Of a DNA stretch of 52,137 nucleotides, positions 36,159-44,125 are shown piece after piece. This stretch comes from JANNRA01 sp031401035 (GTDB lineage Bacteria; Desulfobacterota; Binatia; HRBIN30; CADEER01). Below the pieces are notes generated by a model. That model saw only the letters and a program-made list of their open reading frames with translations, was not told the origin of the DNA and made no database searches. Both the position numbers and the translations under genes were made by a program. How positions within the stretch are numbered: position 1 is the stretch's first letter; the number at the start of each line of letters is the position of its first letter. The DNA is taken from positions 1 through 52,137 of the forward strand of contig JANNRA010000205.1 in the NCBI GenBank assembly GCA_031401035.1, in the 5' to 3' direction.

Positions 36159-36875
36159 TTAGCGCTGTACGAAGCGCGCGTCGCAGTTGAGGAACTGCGA
36201 CTGCTGCAGCCAGGCGCGGTCGGGGTAGTAGGCAAACACGGCGCTGCCGCCCTGGATGCGGGCGACGACGCGATCGTTGACAGCGCGCGGCAGCGCCGGG
36301 CAGCCCCAACTGCGTCCGAGCTTACCCATGGAGTGCGCGTGCCAGTCGCTGACGTAGTCGGCGCCGTGCATGACGATGGCGCGCTGGCGGGCATTGTCAT
36401 TGATACCCGGCTCGAGGCCGGAGAGGCGCAGCGAGGTGCCGTGGCGCCCGACGTAGAGCTCGTCGGTGCGGAAGAGGCCGAGGCTGGTCTGGCGCGAGTT
36501 GACGCGGTTGGAAAAGGCCACCGCCCAGGTGTCGCCGCTGTTGACGCCGTGCGCGACCAGTTCGTGGAAGAGGACGCGCTTGCGGCGCGGATCGAGCACC
36601 CACAGGCGCTTCTCGCTCGACGGCAGCGAGTAATCGATGATGGTCAGCAGCGGGCGGCGGATGTCTCCGCGCGCCAGCGCGCACTGGTAGGCCTGCAGCG
36701 CCGCGTCGAGCACCTCGCGGCGTGGCAGCGGCGCCTGCTGGACGACGCGCGGCGGCGGCGGTGCCGGTAGGCGCGAGGGCGCGCGCGCACACGACGGCAG
36801 CAGGCAGGCGAGCAGCGCCGCCAGCCACATCCGCTTGCGCGTGCCCATCCGGGCCGCTTCCGCCATCCACCGCAT
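36159..36875 (-). CDS. Lipoprotein murein L,D-transpeptidase catalytic domain protein (YkuD_2 type)
   Basis: A 238-residue envelope protein with a lipoprotein signal (AALLACLLPSC). The catalytic region of the murein L,D-transpeptidase family is present: VMHGADYVSD with its His and GRSWGCPALP with the likely nucleophile C192. The N-terminal domain (YQCALARGDIRRPLLTIIDYSLPS) is the usual one for this subgroup. The start chosen overlaps the upstream L,D-transpeptidase stop (TGATG), giving a long basic n-region; an ATG 27 bases downstream is an alternative. It may form or modify 3-3 peptidoglycan crosslinks together with its neighbour. Confidence 0.88.
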   Translation of the reverse strand: MRWMAEAARMGTRKRMWLAALLACLLPSCARAPSRLPAPPPPRVVQQAPLPRREVLDAALQAYQCALARGDIRRPLLTIIDYSLPSSEKRLWVLDPRRKRVLFHELVAHGVNSGDTWAVAFSNRVNSRQTSLGLFRTDELYVGRHGTSLRLSGLEPGINDNARQRAIVMHGADYVSDWHAHSMGKLGRSWGCPALPRAVNDRVVARIQGGSAVFAYYPDRAWLQQSQFLNCDARFVQR

Positions 36876-38689
36876 CAGGTCCTGGCCCCCTTCGCCAACT
36901 CGCGCAGTAGCGTAGCATCGTGGCCGTAGATGTCATCGAGAAAGTGGATGGCGCCGTCCGGCTCGACGACGACCGTGGTGTAGAAGAGGTAGACGGGCAG
37001 CGGCGTGGTGAGGGGCACGTGGCGGTCGTTCGGTTCGCTGCGCATGGCGCGTTCTATGCGGGCGCGGTCCCAGCCGGGGGTGTCGGCGAGGACCCACTCA
37101 GCCAACGCCGGCGGATCGGCGACGCGCACGCAGCCATGGCTGTAGTCGCGCCGCGCCCGCACAAACAGGCCTTTCGACGGCGTGTCGTGCAGGTAGACGT
37201 GGTGCGGGTTCGGGAAGATGAACTTCACCTGCCCGAGCGAGTTGCCGCGGCCGGGGCGCTGGCGGATGCGGCCGTTGCGCACCTCCATGTTATTGCGCGC
37301 CAGGTAGTCTGGGTCGCGCTGGATCTTCGGCCACAGCTCGCGCGTGGCGATGCTGGAGGGCACCATCCAATAGGGGCGGAAGACGAGATACTGCATGTCC
37401 GCCTGCAGCACCGGCGTCTTGTGCGACTGCTTGCTGACGGCCTGGCCGACGACGACGTTCATCTCCAGCGCCGGCGTCGGGTCGCCGCCGGCGTAGCCGC
37501 GCAGGCGGAACTCGGGCAGGTTGACGAAGATGAAGCGCTGCGGCCACTCAGCCGGCAGCCAGCGCAGGCGCTCCATGGCGAGCTCGATCTGCGCCGCGCG
37601 CACGGCCGGCGGCACGCGCAGGGCGGCGAGGGTGCCCGGGCCGACGACGCCGTCGTGGCCGAGCCCGTGCCGGGTCTGGAAGCGGCGCACGGCGTCGACG
37701 AGCGCGGTGTCGTAGCGCTGCTCGTCTCCGGCCGATGGCGCCACCGCGTCGGGCGGCAGGTCGCCGAGCGCGGCGAGGTGGGCGCGCAGCGCCGGCACGC
37801 CGGCGTCGCGCGCGCCCGGGGTCAGCTTCGGCAGCAACGGGACGCTGGTCTGCGCCGGTTGGCCGGCGAGGGCGCGGTAACGCGCCAGCGCCTCGCGTAG
37901 GTGCGCGAACTGCGGGAACGGTGGGTCGAGCTGCGCCAGGCGCGCGGCGGGGTCGTCGCTGCTGGCGAGCTCGGCAACGATGGCGGCCGGGTCGCCGTGC
38001 TTCGGCGGCACGTCGTAGAAAAAGCCGACGCTGCGCGGGGCGACGCGGCCGACCGAGAGGTCGGCGGTGAAGCGCAGCGCCGCCACGGACAGGGCGGCGT
38101 CGAACAGCCCGATCTCCTCGCTCGTCGGCGCCGGCGCCGCGGCCAATCGCGCCGCAGCGTCGCGCAGCATCGTCGGCGTGTAATCGGCGGCGACCAGACC
38201 GCCGGCGCCGGCGCCGGCCATGGCGTCGATAACGGCGCCGGCCGCCGTGCTGGGCTTGCCGTCGCGTGTCCACAGTGGCGCCATCTGGCGCGGCTCGTAG
38301 AGGCGGCGCAGGGCCGGCGCCTGGGCCGGGAAGGCGGCGGGCAGCCACGGATGGCGGCCGGCGACGACGACGCCGTAGATGACGACGCCGACCGGATCGT
38401 CGGGGAGCGCCAGCGTCGGCGTCGTGGTCGGCGTCTCGCTCGGCGTGCGGGTCTCGGTGACCGTCCGTGTCGGCGGCCGCGGCGTCGCGGTGGCGACCGG
38501 CGCGGCTGGCGCCGCCGGTTCGGCGGCGCCGCTTGGGAGGTTGCCGACGGCCGCGGTCGGCGCGGCCGGCGTTGCATCGAGGACCGGATCCTGGAGGGCT
38601 GGTTCCTGCGCGCGCGCGGCGCCGACCAGCACCGCGCAGACGAGCACGCCGAGCGCCAATGCGCGGGATGAGAGACGGAAGTGCCGCAT
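36875..38689 (-). CDS. L,D-transpeptidase (YcbB/LdtD-like) with peptidoglycan-binding domain
   Basis: A 604-residue periplasmic enzyme. A signal peptide (ALALGVLVCAVLVGAARAQ) leads into a Thr-Pro linker (about 60-95), then the LdtD-type N-terminal region, a PG_binding_1 domain near 300-365 (VRRFQTRHGLGHDGVVGPGTL) and the YkuD catalytic domain. The active site reads HDTPSKGLF ... YSHGCVRVADP with nucleophile C520. These enzymes make 3-3 crosslinks in peptidoglycan, bypassing beta-lactam-sensitive enzymes. Length is normal for the LdtD class. It is translationally coupled to the smaller transpeptidase. Confidence 0.94.
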   Translation of the reverse strand: MRHFRLSSRALALGVLVCAVLVGAARAQEPALQDPVLDATPAAPTAAVGNLPSGAAEPAAPAAPVATATPRPPTRTVTETRTPSETPTTTPTLALPDDPVGVVIYGVVVAGRHPWLPAAFPAQAPALRRLYEPRQMAPLWTRDGKPSTAAGAVIDAMAGAGAGGLVAADYTPTMLRDAAARLAAAPAPTSEEIGLFDAALSVAALRFTADLSVGRVAPRSVGFFYDVPPKHGDPAAIVAELASSDDPAARLAQLDPPFPQFAHLREALARYRALAGQPAQTSVPLLPKLTPGARDAGVPALRAHLAALGDLPPDAVAPSAGDEQRYDTALVDAVRRFQTRHGLGHDGVVGPGTLAALRVPPAVRAAQIELAMERLRWLPAEWPQRFIFVNLPEFRLRGYAGGDPTPALEMNVVVGQAVSKQSHKTPVLQADMQYLVFRPYWMVPSSIATRELWPKIQRDPDYLARNNMEVRNGRIRQRPGRGNSLGQVKFIFPNPHHVYLHDTPSKGLFVRARRDYSHGCVRVADPPALAEWVLADTPGWDRARIERAMRSEPNDRHVPLTTPLPVYLFYTTVVVEPDGAIHFLDDIYGHDATLLRELAKGART

Positions 38690-38781
38690 GGGGGATAGAC
38701 GCTTCCCCTGTTGGGGAGGTCTTCCCCTATTCAGCAGAAACCGCGCAGCCGGGGAAGCACCCGGCGCGCTCTACGCCACCG

Positions 38782-39036
38782 TCAGGCGTCCTTTTTCTTC
38801 AACCGACTTTCATTCGCCGTGATGAAGTCGCGCACCTCGTCGGCGCGCTCGAGCAACTTGTTCCACTGCTCCTGATACAGCGTCACCGGGAAGCGGCCGA
38901 GGCCGTAGACGCTGACGCCGCCCTTCTCGCTCACCTTCAGCGAGAACTGGCCAGGCTTGGCCTTGGACTGCGCCTTGAGTGACTCATTCTCGCTCTTCAG
39001 TCGTTCGAGCTCGGCTTTCAGATCATCGTCGGACAT
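38782..39036 (-). CDS. Small conserved coiled-coil protein
   Basis: An 84-residue protein with an N-terminal coiled coil (LKAELERLKSENESLKAQ) and a conserved body (FSLKVSEKGGVSVYGLGRFP and VTLYQEQWNKLL). Similar small proteins occur widely in cyanobacteria and deltaproteobacteria, always without known function. GGAGGG precedes the ATG. The gene stands alone between the leftward transpeptidase operon and the Mrr remnant. Confidence 0.8.
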   Translation of the reverse strand: MSDDDLKAELERLKSENESLKAQSKAKPGQFSLKVSEKGGVSVYGLGRFPVTLYQEQWNKLLERADEVRDFITANESRLKKKDA

Positions 39037-39188
39037 CAATTCCCTCCAGAAAAGCCGATACCTTGCGGAGACCGGGGGCGAACGCAACCAGCCCCTCCGT
39101 GGCGATGCGTGGGGACCGGCGCATCTTCGTGAGCCGGCGAGGCAGCCTGGACACCGCCCGTATCTTCTGAGAGCGGTCTCGCCCACTC

Positions 39189-39982
39189 ATGGCAATCCCT
39201 GACTTTCAGACGCTGATGCTCCCGGTGCTGCGCCATTTCGCTGACGCTCAGGAGCACACCCTTCGAGAACTCATCTCCGCCATGTCGGACGAGTTCAACC
39301 TCACCCCTGAGGAGCGTGCCCAACCCCTTCCCAGCGGAACGCAACCGCTGATCACCAACCGGGTCGCCTGGGCAAAGACGTTCCTGCAGAAGGCCGGCCT
39401 CGTCGAACCGGTACGCCGGGGAGTAGCACGCATATCGCCTCGGGGGATCGACGTGCTTGCCGAAAAGCTACTGCGGATCGACATGAAGTTCCTGGAGCAG
39501 TTCCCCGAATACGTCGCGTTCCGCGCGATTCGCCGCGAGACGCCTCTGCCACCCCTGCCTTCTTCGAGCGCCTGGTGATCCGAGTCCTCGTCGCGATGGG
39601 CTATGGAGGGAATCTTTCGGAAGCGGGGAAGGTGATCGGGGGAAGCGGCGACGCGGGGATCGACGGTGTGATTAAAGAAGATCGCCTCGGCCTCGACGTA
39701 ATCTACGTTCAAGCGAAGCGGTGGGACAATCCGGTGGGTCGCCCCGAGGTGCAAAAGTTCGCGGGTGCACTTCAAGGACAGCGGGCACGGAAGAGTATTC
39801 TTCTGACCACTTCGACGTTCACGCGCGATGCGCAGGAGTTCACTCAGAGAATTGAGAGCCGCGTGGTCCTCATCGACGGGCCGACGTTGGCCTCCCTGAT
39901 GATCGATCACGACGTCGGCGTCTCCCGTATCCAATCGTTCGATCTGAAGCGCATCGACTCAGACTTCTTCACCGAGGAATAG
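39189..39982 (+). pseudogene. mrr: Mrr-type restriction endonuclease, broken by frameshift and internal deletion
   Basis: Two frames together give an Mrr protein. The first (39189-39578) encodes the N-terminal winged helix (FQTLMLPVLRHFAD, NRVAWAKTFLQKAGLVEP). The second (from about 39551 to 39982) encodes the nuclease domain (AFFERLVIRVLVAMGYGG, GDAGIDGVIKEDRLGLDVIY, QAKRWDN). The catalytic Asp and QAK pattern is intact. Between them a frame change and a loss of roughly 30 codons are visible. A GTG overlaps the TGA (GTGA), so separate translation of the nuclease half is possible. Base composition is less GC-rich than the neighbours, consistent with transfer. Confidence 0.78.
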
Positions 39983-40336
39983 CGGGCGCGCATTCTGCCG
40001 CCGACGTGAACTACACCTCCGTTCGATCACCTCGTCGCGCGTCGGCATGGCGGACGCCGGGCGCACCCGGGTCAGCCGGTCGGGTCGATCAACGGCGGCG
40101 AGATCCCAGCAACGCTGGCGGCCGCTGCGGCCGTCCCCGTCGATGCCGGTCTCGTCAGGGCAGGCGTCGGCATGCTGGCCGGGTTGGCGCCCAGCGGACC
40201 GACAAAGGGAAAGCAGGACTCCAAGCCGCGGCTGGCGTTACTGGTTCTGGTGTTTCCGCGATGCTTCCCAAACGAGGAACGACGGTCGCTGGTCGGCCCG
40301 GCTGAACCGAGCTAACCACCCCTTTTCGCATTGAAG
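39983..40336. other. Spacer with no recognisable gene
   Basis: This 354-base stretch between the Mrr remnant and the first tRNA has short open frames in all three forward frames but none with family motifs, a ribosome site and sensible codon use together. One frame reads VDAGLVRAGVGMLAGLAPS, which could be a remnant, but nothing supports it. Confidence 0.4.
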
Positions 40337-40420
40337 TGGCCTCGGCGAGACCTGAACTCCCACACCCTTGCGGATTACAGATTTTAAGTCTGTCGTGTCT
40401 GCCAATTCCACCACGAGGCC
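40337..40420 (-). tRNA. tRNA-Leu(TAA), T arm altered
   Basis: On the minus strand an 84-nt tRNA-Leu folds with a perfect 7-bp acceptor stem (GGCCTCG/CGAGGCC), GTG/CAC D stem, anticodon stem ACAGA/TCTGT with loop CTTAAAA (anticodon TAA), a long variable arm and discriminator A. CCA is not encoded. The T loop reads TTCAGGT rather than TTCGAGT, losing the conserved A58, and the T stem has a G-G mismatch. It may be a degenerate copy of the tRNA-Leu(CAA) gene 2.4 kb away. Confidence 0.8.
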
Positions 40421-40600
40421 GTGCTGGTCGCCCCGGGCGCGCACACGGTCGATGTGTCGTTCGGCGGCAGGCGGCAGCCGCAGCATCCCGGTGGACGTCC
40501 CCGACGGCGGCTTCGTCGCCGTCGTCGTCACCGCGCCGCGCTGCTCAGTGCGGCGGAGATGCCGCGCGCTAACACTGCAACAGGCCGGCAGGATGTTATT
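40421..40600. other. Possible frameshifted coding remnant
   Basis: Two overlapping frames on the plus strand give protein-like pieces: VLVAPGAHTVDVSFGG from 40421, then, after a frame change, SRSIPVDVPDGGFVAVVVTAP. Together they look like a fragment of one gene interrupted at the tRNA end. No family is recognised. The 292 bases between the tRNA and the next secreted-protein gene hold no intact gene. Confidence 0.35.
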
Positions 40601-40712
40601 TCTTATTGCCTACGCGCTCTCGGTGGTGCATCGATAGGGCTGATTCGCCTTGCGTGAGACGGTCGTTCTGGGACGTCCCGGGACCGCGGAACGTTGGGAA
40701 TCGGGAGAAGAA

Positions 40713-41708
40713 ATGCACCGACGGCGATTCGTCTCGCTCGCATTGGCAGTCGCGATCAGCCTCGCCGCCGCCGGGCCGGCTGGCGCAGATTGGGCGTTGT
40801 ACGCCATTTCCGATTGCTCGGGTGTCGATACCGGGTGCAGTGCCGGAGCCATGCCGAACCCCAGCCTCTGCAACGGCGGCACGCTTGGGACCATCGCCGT
40901 ATGCTGGGACGGCCTGATGTACGCGAACGGGATTGGATGCGGATCGAGCGCGTGGTGCACGTACAAGTCGGTCACCGCCCTCGCATGCGTCGGTGGGGTC
41001 AGTCCAGGACGGGTGTATGACTGCCAGGGGCCCGCGACTGCGACCCCGACGGAAACGCTGACGGCGACGCCGACGGCGACGCCGACCCCCACGGCCACGG
41101 GGACGGCGACCGCGACGGCAACGCAGACGGGTACAGCGACGGTGACACGGACCGCGACCGCGACAGCGACGTCGGCCGTCGCGGTTTGCGCGATGGTGCC
41201 GAGGGGCGACTGCACGTCGGCACCCAAGGGCGCCCTCAAGCTGACGAGTCACAGCGACGACCCGACCAAGTACAGGCTGAGCTGGAAATGGTTGGCCGGG
41301 ACCGCGGACCTCGCCGACCTCGGTGACCCCACCTTCGGCTCGACCAACTACATCCTCTGCATCTACGACGACGGCAGTCTGGCGATGAGTTCTTCCGTCG
41401 CCGCCGGCGGCACCTGCGGCGACACGCTCTGCTGGGCGGCGAAGTCGACCGGCCACAAGTACAAGAACAAGGTGGGCAACGCCGCCGGGCTGACGCAGAT
41501 CAAGCTGAAAGCCGGCGCCGGGAAGGCGAGCATTCAGGTCAAGGGCAGTGGCGCGAACCTGGCGCTTCCGCCCTCGATTGCCGACACGTCGGCGATGACG
41601 GTGCAGTTCGTGCGCAACCCGAGCGCTGCGATCGAGTGCTGGGAGTCCGTGCTACCCGCTCCGGCGAAGGTCAACGATGGGACAAGGTTCAACGACAAGA
41701 TTCCGTAG
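40713..41708 (+). CDS. Secreted protein with Thr-Pro linker and C-terminal beta domain
   Basis: A 331-residue exported protein of unknown function. The ATG follows GGGAGAAG. A signal peptide (FVSLALAVAISLAAAGPAGA) is followed by a Cys-rich domain at 28-108 (eight or so cysteines, probably disulfide-bonded), a Thr-Pro-Ala linker at 108-155, and a C-terminal domain of about 170 residues rich in Lys and beta strands (GALKLTSHSDDPTKYRLSWKW, GLTQIKLKAGAGKASIQVKG). A comparable C-terminal domain follows the linker in the diheme cytochrome near 6.5 kb. It is probably surface-exposed. Confidence 0.78.
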   Translation: MHRRRFVSLALAVAISLAAAGPAGADWALYAISDCSGVDTGCSAGAMPNPSLCNGGTLGTIAVCWDGLMYANGIGCGSSAWCTYKSVTALACVGGVSPGRVYDCQGPATATPTETLTATPTATPTPTATGTATATATQTGTATVTRTATATATSAVAVCAMVPRGDCTSAPKGALKLTSHSDDPTKYRLSWKWLAGTADLADLGDPTFGSTNYILCIYDDGSLAMSSSVAAGGTCGDTLCWAAKSTGHKYKNKVGNAAGLTQIKLKAGAGKASIQVKGSGANLALPPSIADTSAMTVQFVRNPSAAIECWESVLPAPAKVNDGTRFNDKIP

Positions 41709-41893
41709 GCGCGCAGCGGGAAGCGGCACGCGCCGTGGCGCCGCTATCCCGGCTTGAGAGATGACGTGCGTGCGAGCGGCACGGGCGTGTAAGGCCGCTG
41801 CAAGGCTGAGCCGATGCAGTCGTCGTCAGGCCGAGGCAGGCAAGCTGACGCGTCATGATCCTCCGGCCCGATCGACCGCAGGCGATGGACCTA

Positions 41894-41909
41894 ACAACCT
41901 TTTGGTTGT
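41894..41909. promoter_or_regulatory. Inverted repeat upstream of hicA, likely HicB operator
   Basis: Six-base perfect arms (acaacc and ggttgt) separated by tttt end 11 bases before the GTG of hicA. AT-rich sequence (ttttggttgtaag) is unusual for this genome and could include a -10 element, which would make the transcript almost leaderless. Toxin-antitoxin operons are normally repressed by the antitoxin at such palindromes. Confidence 0.55.
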
Positions 41910-41920
41910 AAGCTGCGAGC

Positions 41921-42109
41921 GTGTCGTCGCAGGAGGTGATTCGGGCGCTGAAGGCAGCCGGGTGGATCCTGGCCCGGGCCAAGGGCTCGCATCACCACTA
42001 CCGCCACCCATCCCGGCCCAGGCTGGTGACGGTCCCGCATCCACGCAAGAACATCCCGAAGGGGACGCTCCAGTCGATCACCCGCCAGTCGGGCGTGAAG
42101 CTCGCTTGA
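41921..42109 (+). CDS. hicA: HicA-family mRNA interferase toxin
   Basis: HicA toxins cut mRNA on the ribosome or free and stop growth. This 62-residue protein has the standard fold sequence: SSQEVIRALKAAGWILARAKGSHHHYRHPSRP, with the catalytic His in GSHHHY (H24-H26 region), and HPRKNIPKGTLQSITRQSGV. It starts with GTG, no ribosome site visible. The antitoxin gene follows 17 bases later, the usual order for this subtype. Confidence 0.93.
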   Translation: MSSQEVIRALKAAGWILARAKGSHHHYRHPSRPRLVTVPHPRKNIPKGTLQSITRQSGVKLA

Positions 42110-42126
42110 GCCAGAGGAGCCGCCGC

Positions 42127-42537
42127 ATGCACTACGTCGCCAAGCTCAGCCGCGAAGGAAGGAACTGGCTGGTCGAGTTCCCCGACTGTCCGGGCTGCCA
42201 GACGTTCGGCCGCAGCCGGGACGAGGCGGTGGAGATGGCCAAGGACGCTCTCGAAGGGTGGCTCGAAGTACACCTTGCGGACGGGGCTGCTCCGCCGCGT
42301 CCTCGGCGTCGCAAGGGAATGGCAGTCGCGATTGGCTCCCGCCTCTCGGTTGCCCTGCAGATCCGCTGGTTGCGGGAAGCCCTCGGGATCACCCAGGCGC
42401 AGCTTGCCAAGCGCGTCGGCGTCTCCCAGCAGCAGGTGGCGAAGCTGGAGAATCCCTTGGCGAACCCGTCCCTGGCGACGCTCGAAGCGGTGGCAAAAGG
42501 AGCAGGGGCCGTTCTCGAGGTGAAACTCGTCGCGTGA
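42127..42537 (+). CDS. hicB: HicB-family antitoxin with HTH DNA-binding domain
   Basis: A 136-residue antitoxin. Residues 1-55 form the degenerate RNase-H-like HicB domain (HYVAKLSREGRNWLVEFPDC, RSRDEAVEMAKDALEGWLE) that neutralises HicA. Residues 75-136 form an XRE helix-turn-helix (LGITQAQLAKRVGVSQQQVAKLE), which binds the operator. It follows hicA closely and has GAGGAG upstream. The pair lies between two tRNA-Leu copies, in a lower-GC patch. Confidence 0.93.
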   Translation: MHYVAKLSREGRNWLVEFPDCPGCQTFGRSRDEAVEMAKDALEGWLEVHLADGAAPPRPRRRKGMAVAIGSRLSVALQIRWLREALGITQAQLAKRVGVSQQQVAKLENPLANPSLATLEAVAKGAGAVLEVKLVA

Positions 42538-42698
42538 GGCGGCCGCGTCTTGCCAGGCCGCCGAGCACGCCGTCGACCAAGTGCGCGGCGCGCTCGCCCA
42601 TGCGCCGGCCGCAGCAGGACGGGCAAAACCCGCGGCCCTTGCCCGATCACGCGACGAGAATCTCTCGCGTGCACCCGTCACAGTTGAAACGATTGAAG

Positions 42699-42782
42699 TG
42701 GCCTCGGGGAGACTCGAACTCCCACACCCTTGCGGATAACAGATTTTGAGTCTGTCGTGTCTGCCAATTCCACCACGAGGCC
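42699..42782 (-). tRNA. tRNA-Leu(CAA)
   Basis: An 84-nt class II tRNA on the minus strand with perfect acceptor stem (GGCCTCG/CGAGGCC), D stem GTG/CAC, anticodon loop CTCAAAA (anticodon CAA), long variable arm, T arm GGGAG-TTCGAGT-CTCCC and discriminator A; CCA not encoded. All expected conserved bases are present. It is nearly identical to the copy at 40337-40420, apart from the anticodon, one variable-arm base and the T arm. Confidence 0.95.
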
Positions 42783-42806
42783 GTGCGGGTGGGCGCGCGT
42801 GGTGCG

Positions 42807-43484
42807 TTACTGCGGAGGCGCGCCGGGCTCCGGGCGCAAGAAGGTGTCGAGGGGTTGTGGCGCCTCGGTCTTCCGCACCGTCTGCTGGTAGAGCACCTTG
42901 GCGCGCGCCTCGCGGGCGATGCGTTTGAGCGTCGGATCGGGCTCGGTGCGCTCGAAGGTTTCGAGAAAGACGAGCGATTCGGGGTCGGCGATGTCGCCGA
43001 GGGCGAAGAGGGCGGTGCCGCGCGTCGCTTTGTCGAGGTCGCGGCCGAGGTATTCCTTCACCGGCGCGGCCGCACGTGGGTCGCCGATCTTGCCGAGGGA
43101 GGCGAGGATGCGCCGTTCGACTTCGGGTTCGGTGCCGCGCAGGACGAGCATCTGCACCAGCACCGGCGTCGCGTCGCCGGCGCGTACCGAGCCGCAGGCG
43201 TCGATGGCCTTGGCTTTGACGCGCATGTCGGCATCGCCGAGCGCCTGCACGAGGTACGGGACGGCGGCCGGATCGCTCGACGCGCCGAGCGAGCGCACGC
43301 CTTCGAGGCGCTCGAGCGGGTCGTCGCTGTCCATCTTGCGCGCCCAATCCTCGACGTCGCCGCCCTTGGTCTGCTTGTCGTAGCGCTGCTTGACCTGGTC
43401 GGCCGAGATCTGCGCGGCGGCGCCGCCCGGCGCGGCGAGGGCGAGCACGCAGACAGCGAGAAGCAGGCGGCGAGGCGAAGTCAT
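42807..43484 (-). CDS. Periplasmic HEAT-repeat protein
   Basis: A 225-residue exported protein with a signal peptide (LLLAVCVLALAAPGGAAA). From residue 50 it is built of HEAT/armadillo-type helical repeats (PLERLEGVRSLGASSDPAAV, PYLVQALGDADMRVKAKAID, ERRILASLGKIGDPRAAAP, GTALFALGDIADPES). Such repeats make protein-binding scaffolds. It precedes tRNA-Leu on the same strand and follows the AMIN lipoprotein by 31 bases. The binding partner is unknown. Confidence 0.85.
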   Translation of the reverse strand: MTSPRRLLLAVCVLALAAPGGAAAQISADQVKQRYDKQTKGGDVEDWARKMDSDDPLERLEGVRSLGASSDPAAVPYLVQALGDADMRVKAKAIDACGSVRAGDATPVLVQMLVLRGTEPEVERRILASLGKIGDPRAAAPVKEYLGRDLDKATRGTALFALGDIADPESLVFLETFERTEPDPTLKRIAREARAKVLYQQTVRKTEAPQPLDTFLRPEPGAPPQ

Positions 43485-43515
43485 GCGGGCAGGGTAGTCG
43501 CGGCGCAGCGCGGCA

Positions 43516-44007
43516 TCAACTGGCGCGGTGCGCCCACGGGCGCTTGGTGTTGCCCGGCTTGATGCGCACCAGGACCCAGTCGGCCATCGGCAGCACTTCG
43601 TACTCGGGGACCTCTTCGGTGGAGAGGTCGAGCACGACCTGCACGTAGCCGAGGCGGCGCGCCACCATGAACTTGGTGACCACCTCGTCGTTGGCCGGGA
43701 AGGTTTCGGGGGCCGCCTCGCTGCCGGTCGCCCCGGCGATGGTGACGACGATGCGCGTCGGATCGCTCTGGGCGCTGTGCGTCACGCCGGTGGGCAGGCG
43801 CGACAGCTTGAGGAAGACGCCGCGATAGCCGTCGTCGCCGACGACGACGTCGAACTCCCGTACGTCGAGCGGGATGCTCATCCCGGGGAGGCTCTCGGGC
43901 AGCGCCGTTGGTTCGCCGCGCAGCTCGCCGGACGGGGTGCGCGAGGCGCAGCCAGCCAGCGCGGCCAGCGCCAGCGCGCCGATCAGGATCCCAGCAGACT
44001 GTCTCAT
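43516..44007 (-). CDS. AMIN-like domain lipoprotein
   Basis: A 163-residue predicted lipoprotein with lipobox LAGC (AALAGCAS). The body resembles the AMIN domain, which targets cell-wall enzymes and secretins to septal or envelope sites: GVFLKLSRLPTGVTHSA, DPTRIVVTIAGATG, GYVQVVLDLSTEEVPEYEVL, WVLVRIKP. It is probably periplasmic, anchored in a membrane. The start chosen is the ATG before the signal; a longer frame exists upstream. It is divergent from the next gene and co-oriented with the HEAT protein. Confidence 0.75.
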   Translation of the reverse strand: MRQSAGILIGALALAALAGCASRTPSGELRGEPTALPESLPGMSIPLDVREFDVVVGDDGYRGVFLKLSRLPTGVTHSAQSDPTRIVVTIAGATGSEAAPETFPANDEVVTKFMVARRLGYVQVVLDLSTEEVPEYEVLPMADWVLVRIKPGNTKRPWAHRAS

Positions 44008-44125
44008 GGACTCCGTCAGATACCGGAGCCGCTGCGCCACGGCAACCTTGACTCCCCCCAGACCCGCCGATACAACCCCTCGATTATTCGTCCGCATCGC
44101 GGACGGTCACATGCGGAGGATGGCA

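Noticed and set aside
38701..38730. cttcccc/ggggag short repeats before the transpeptidase operon
   Set aside because: Five-base stems are too short to assign a function.
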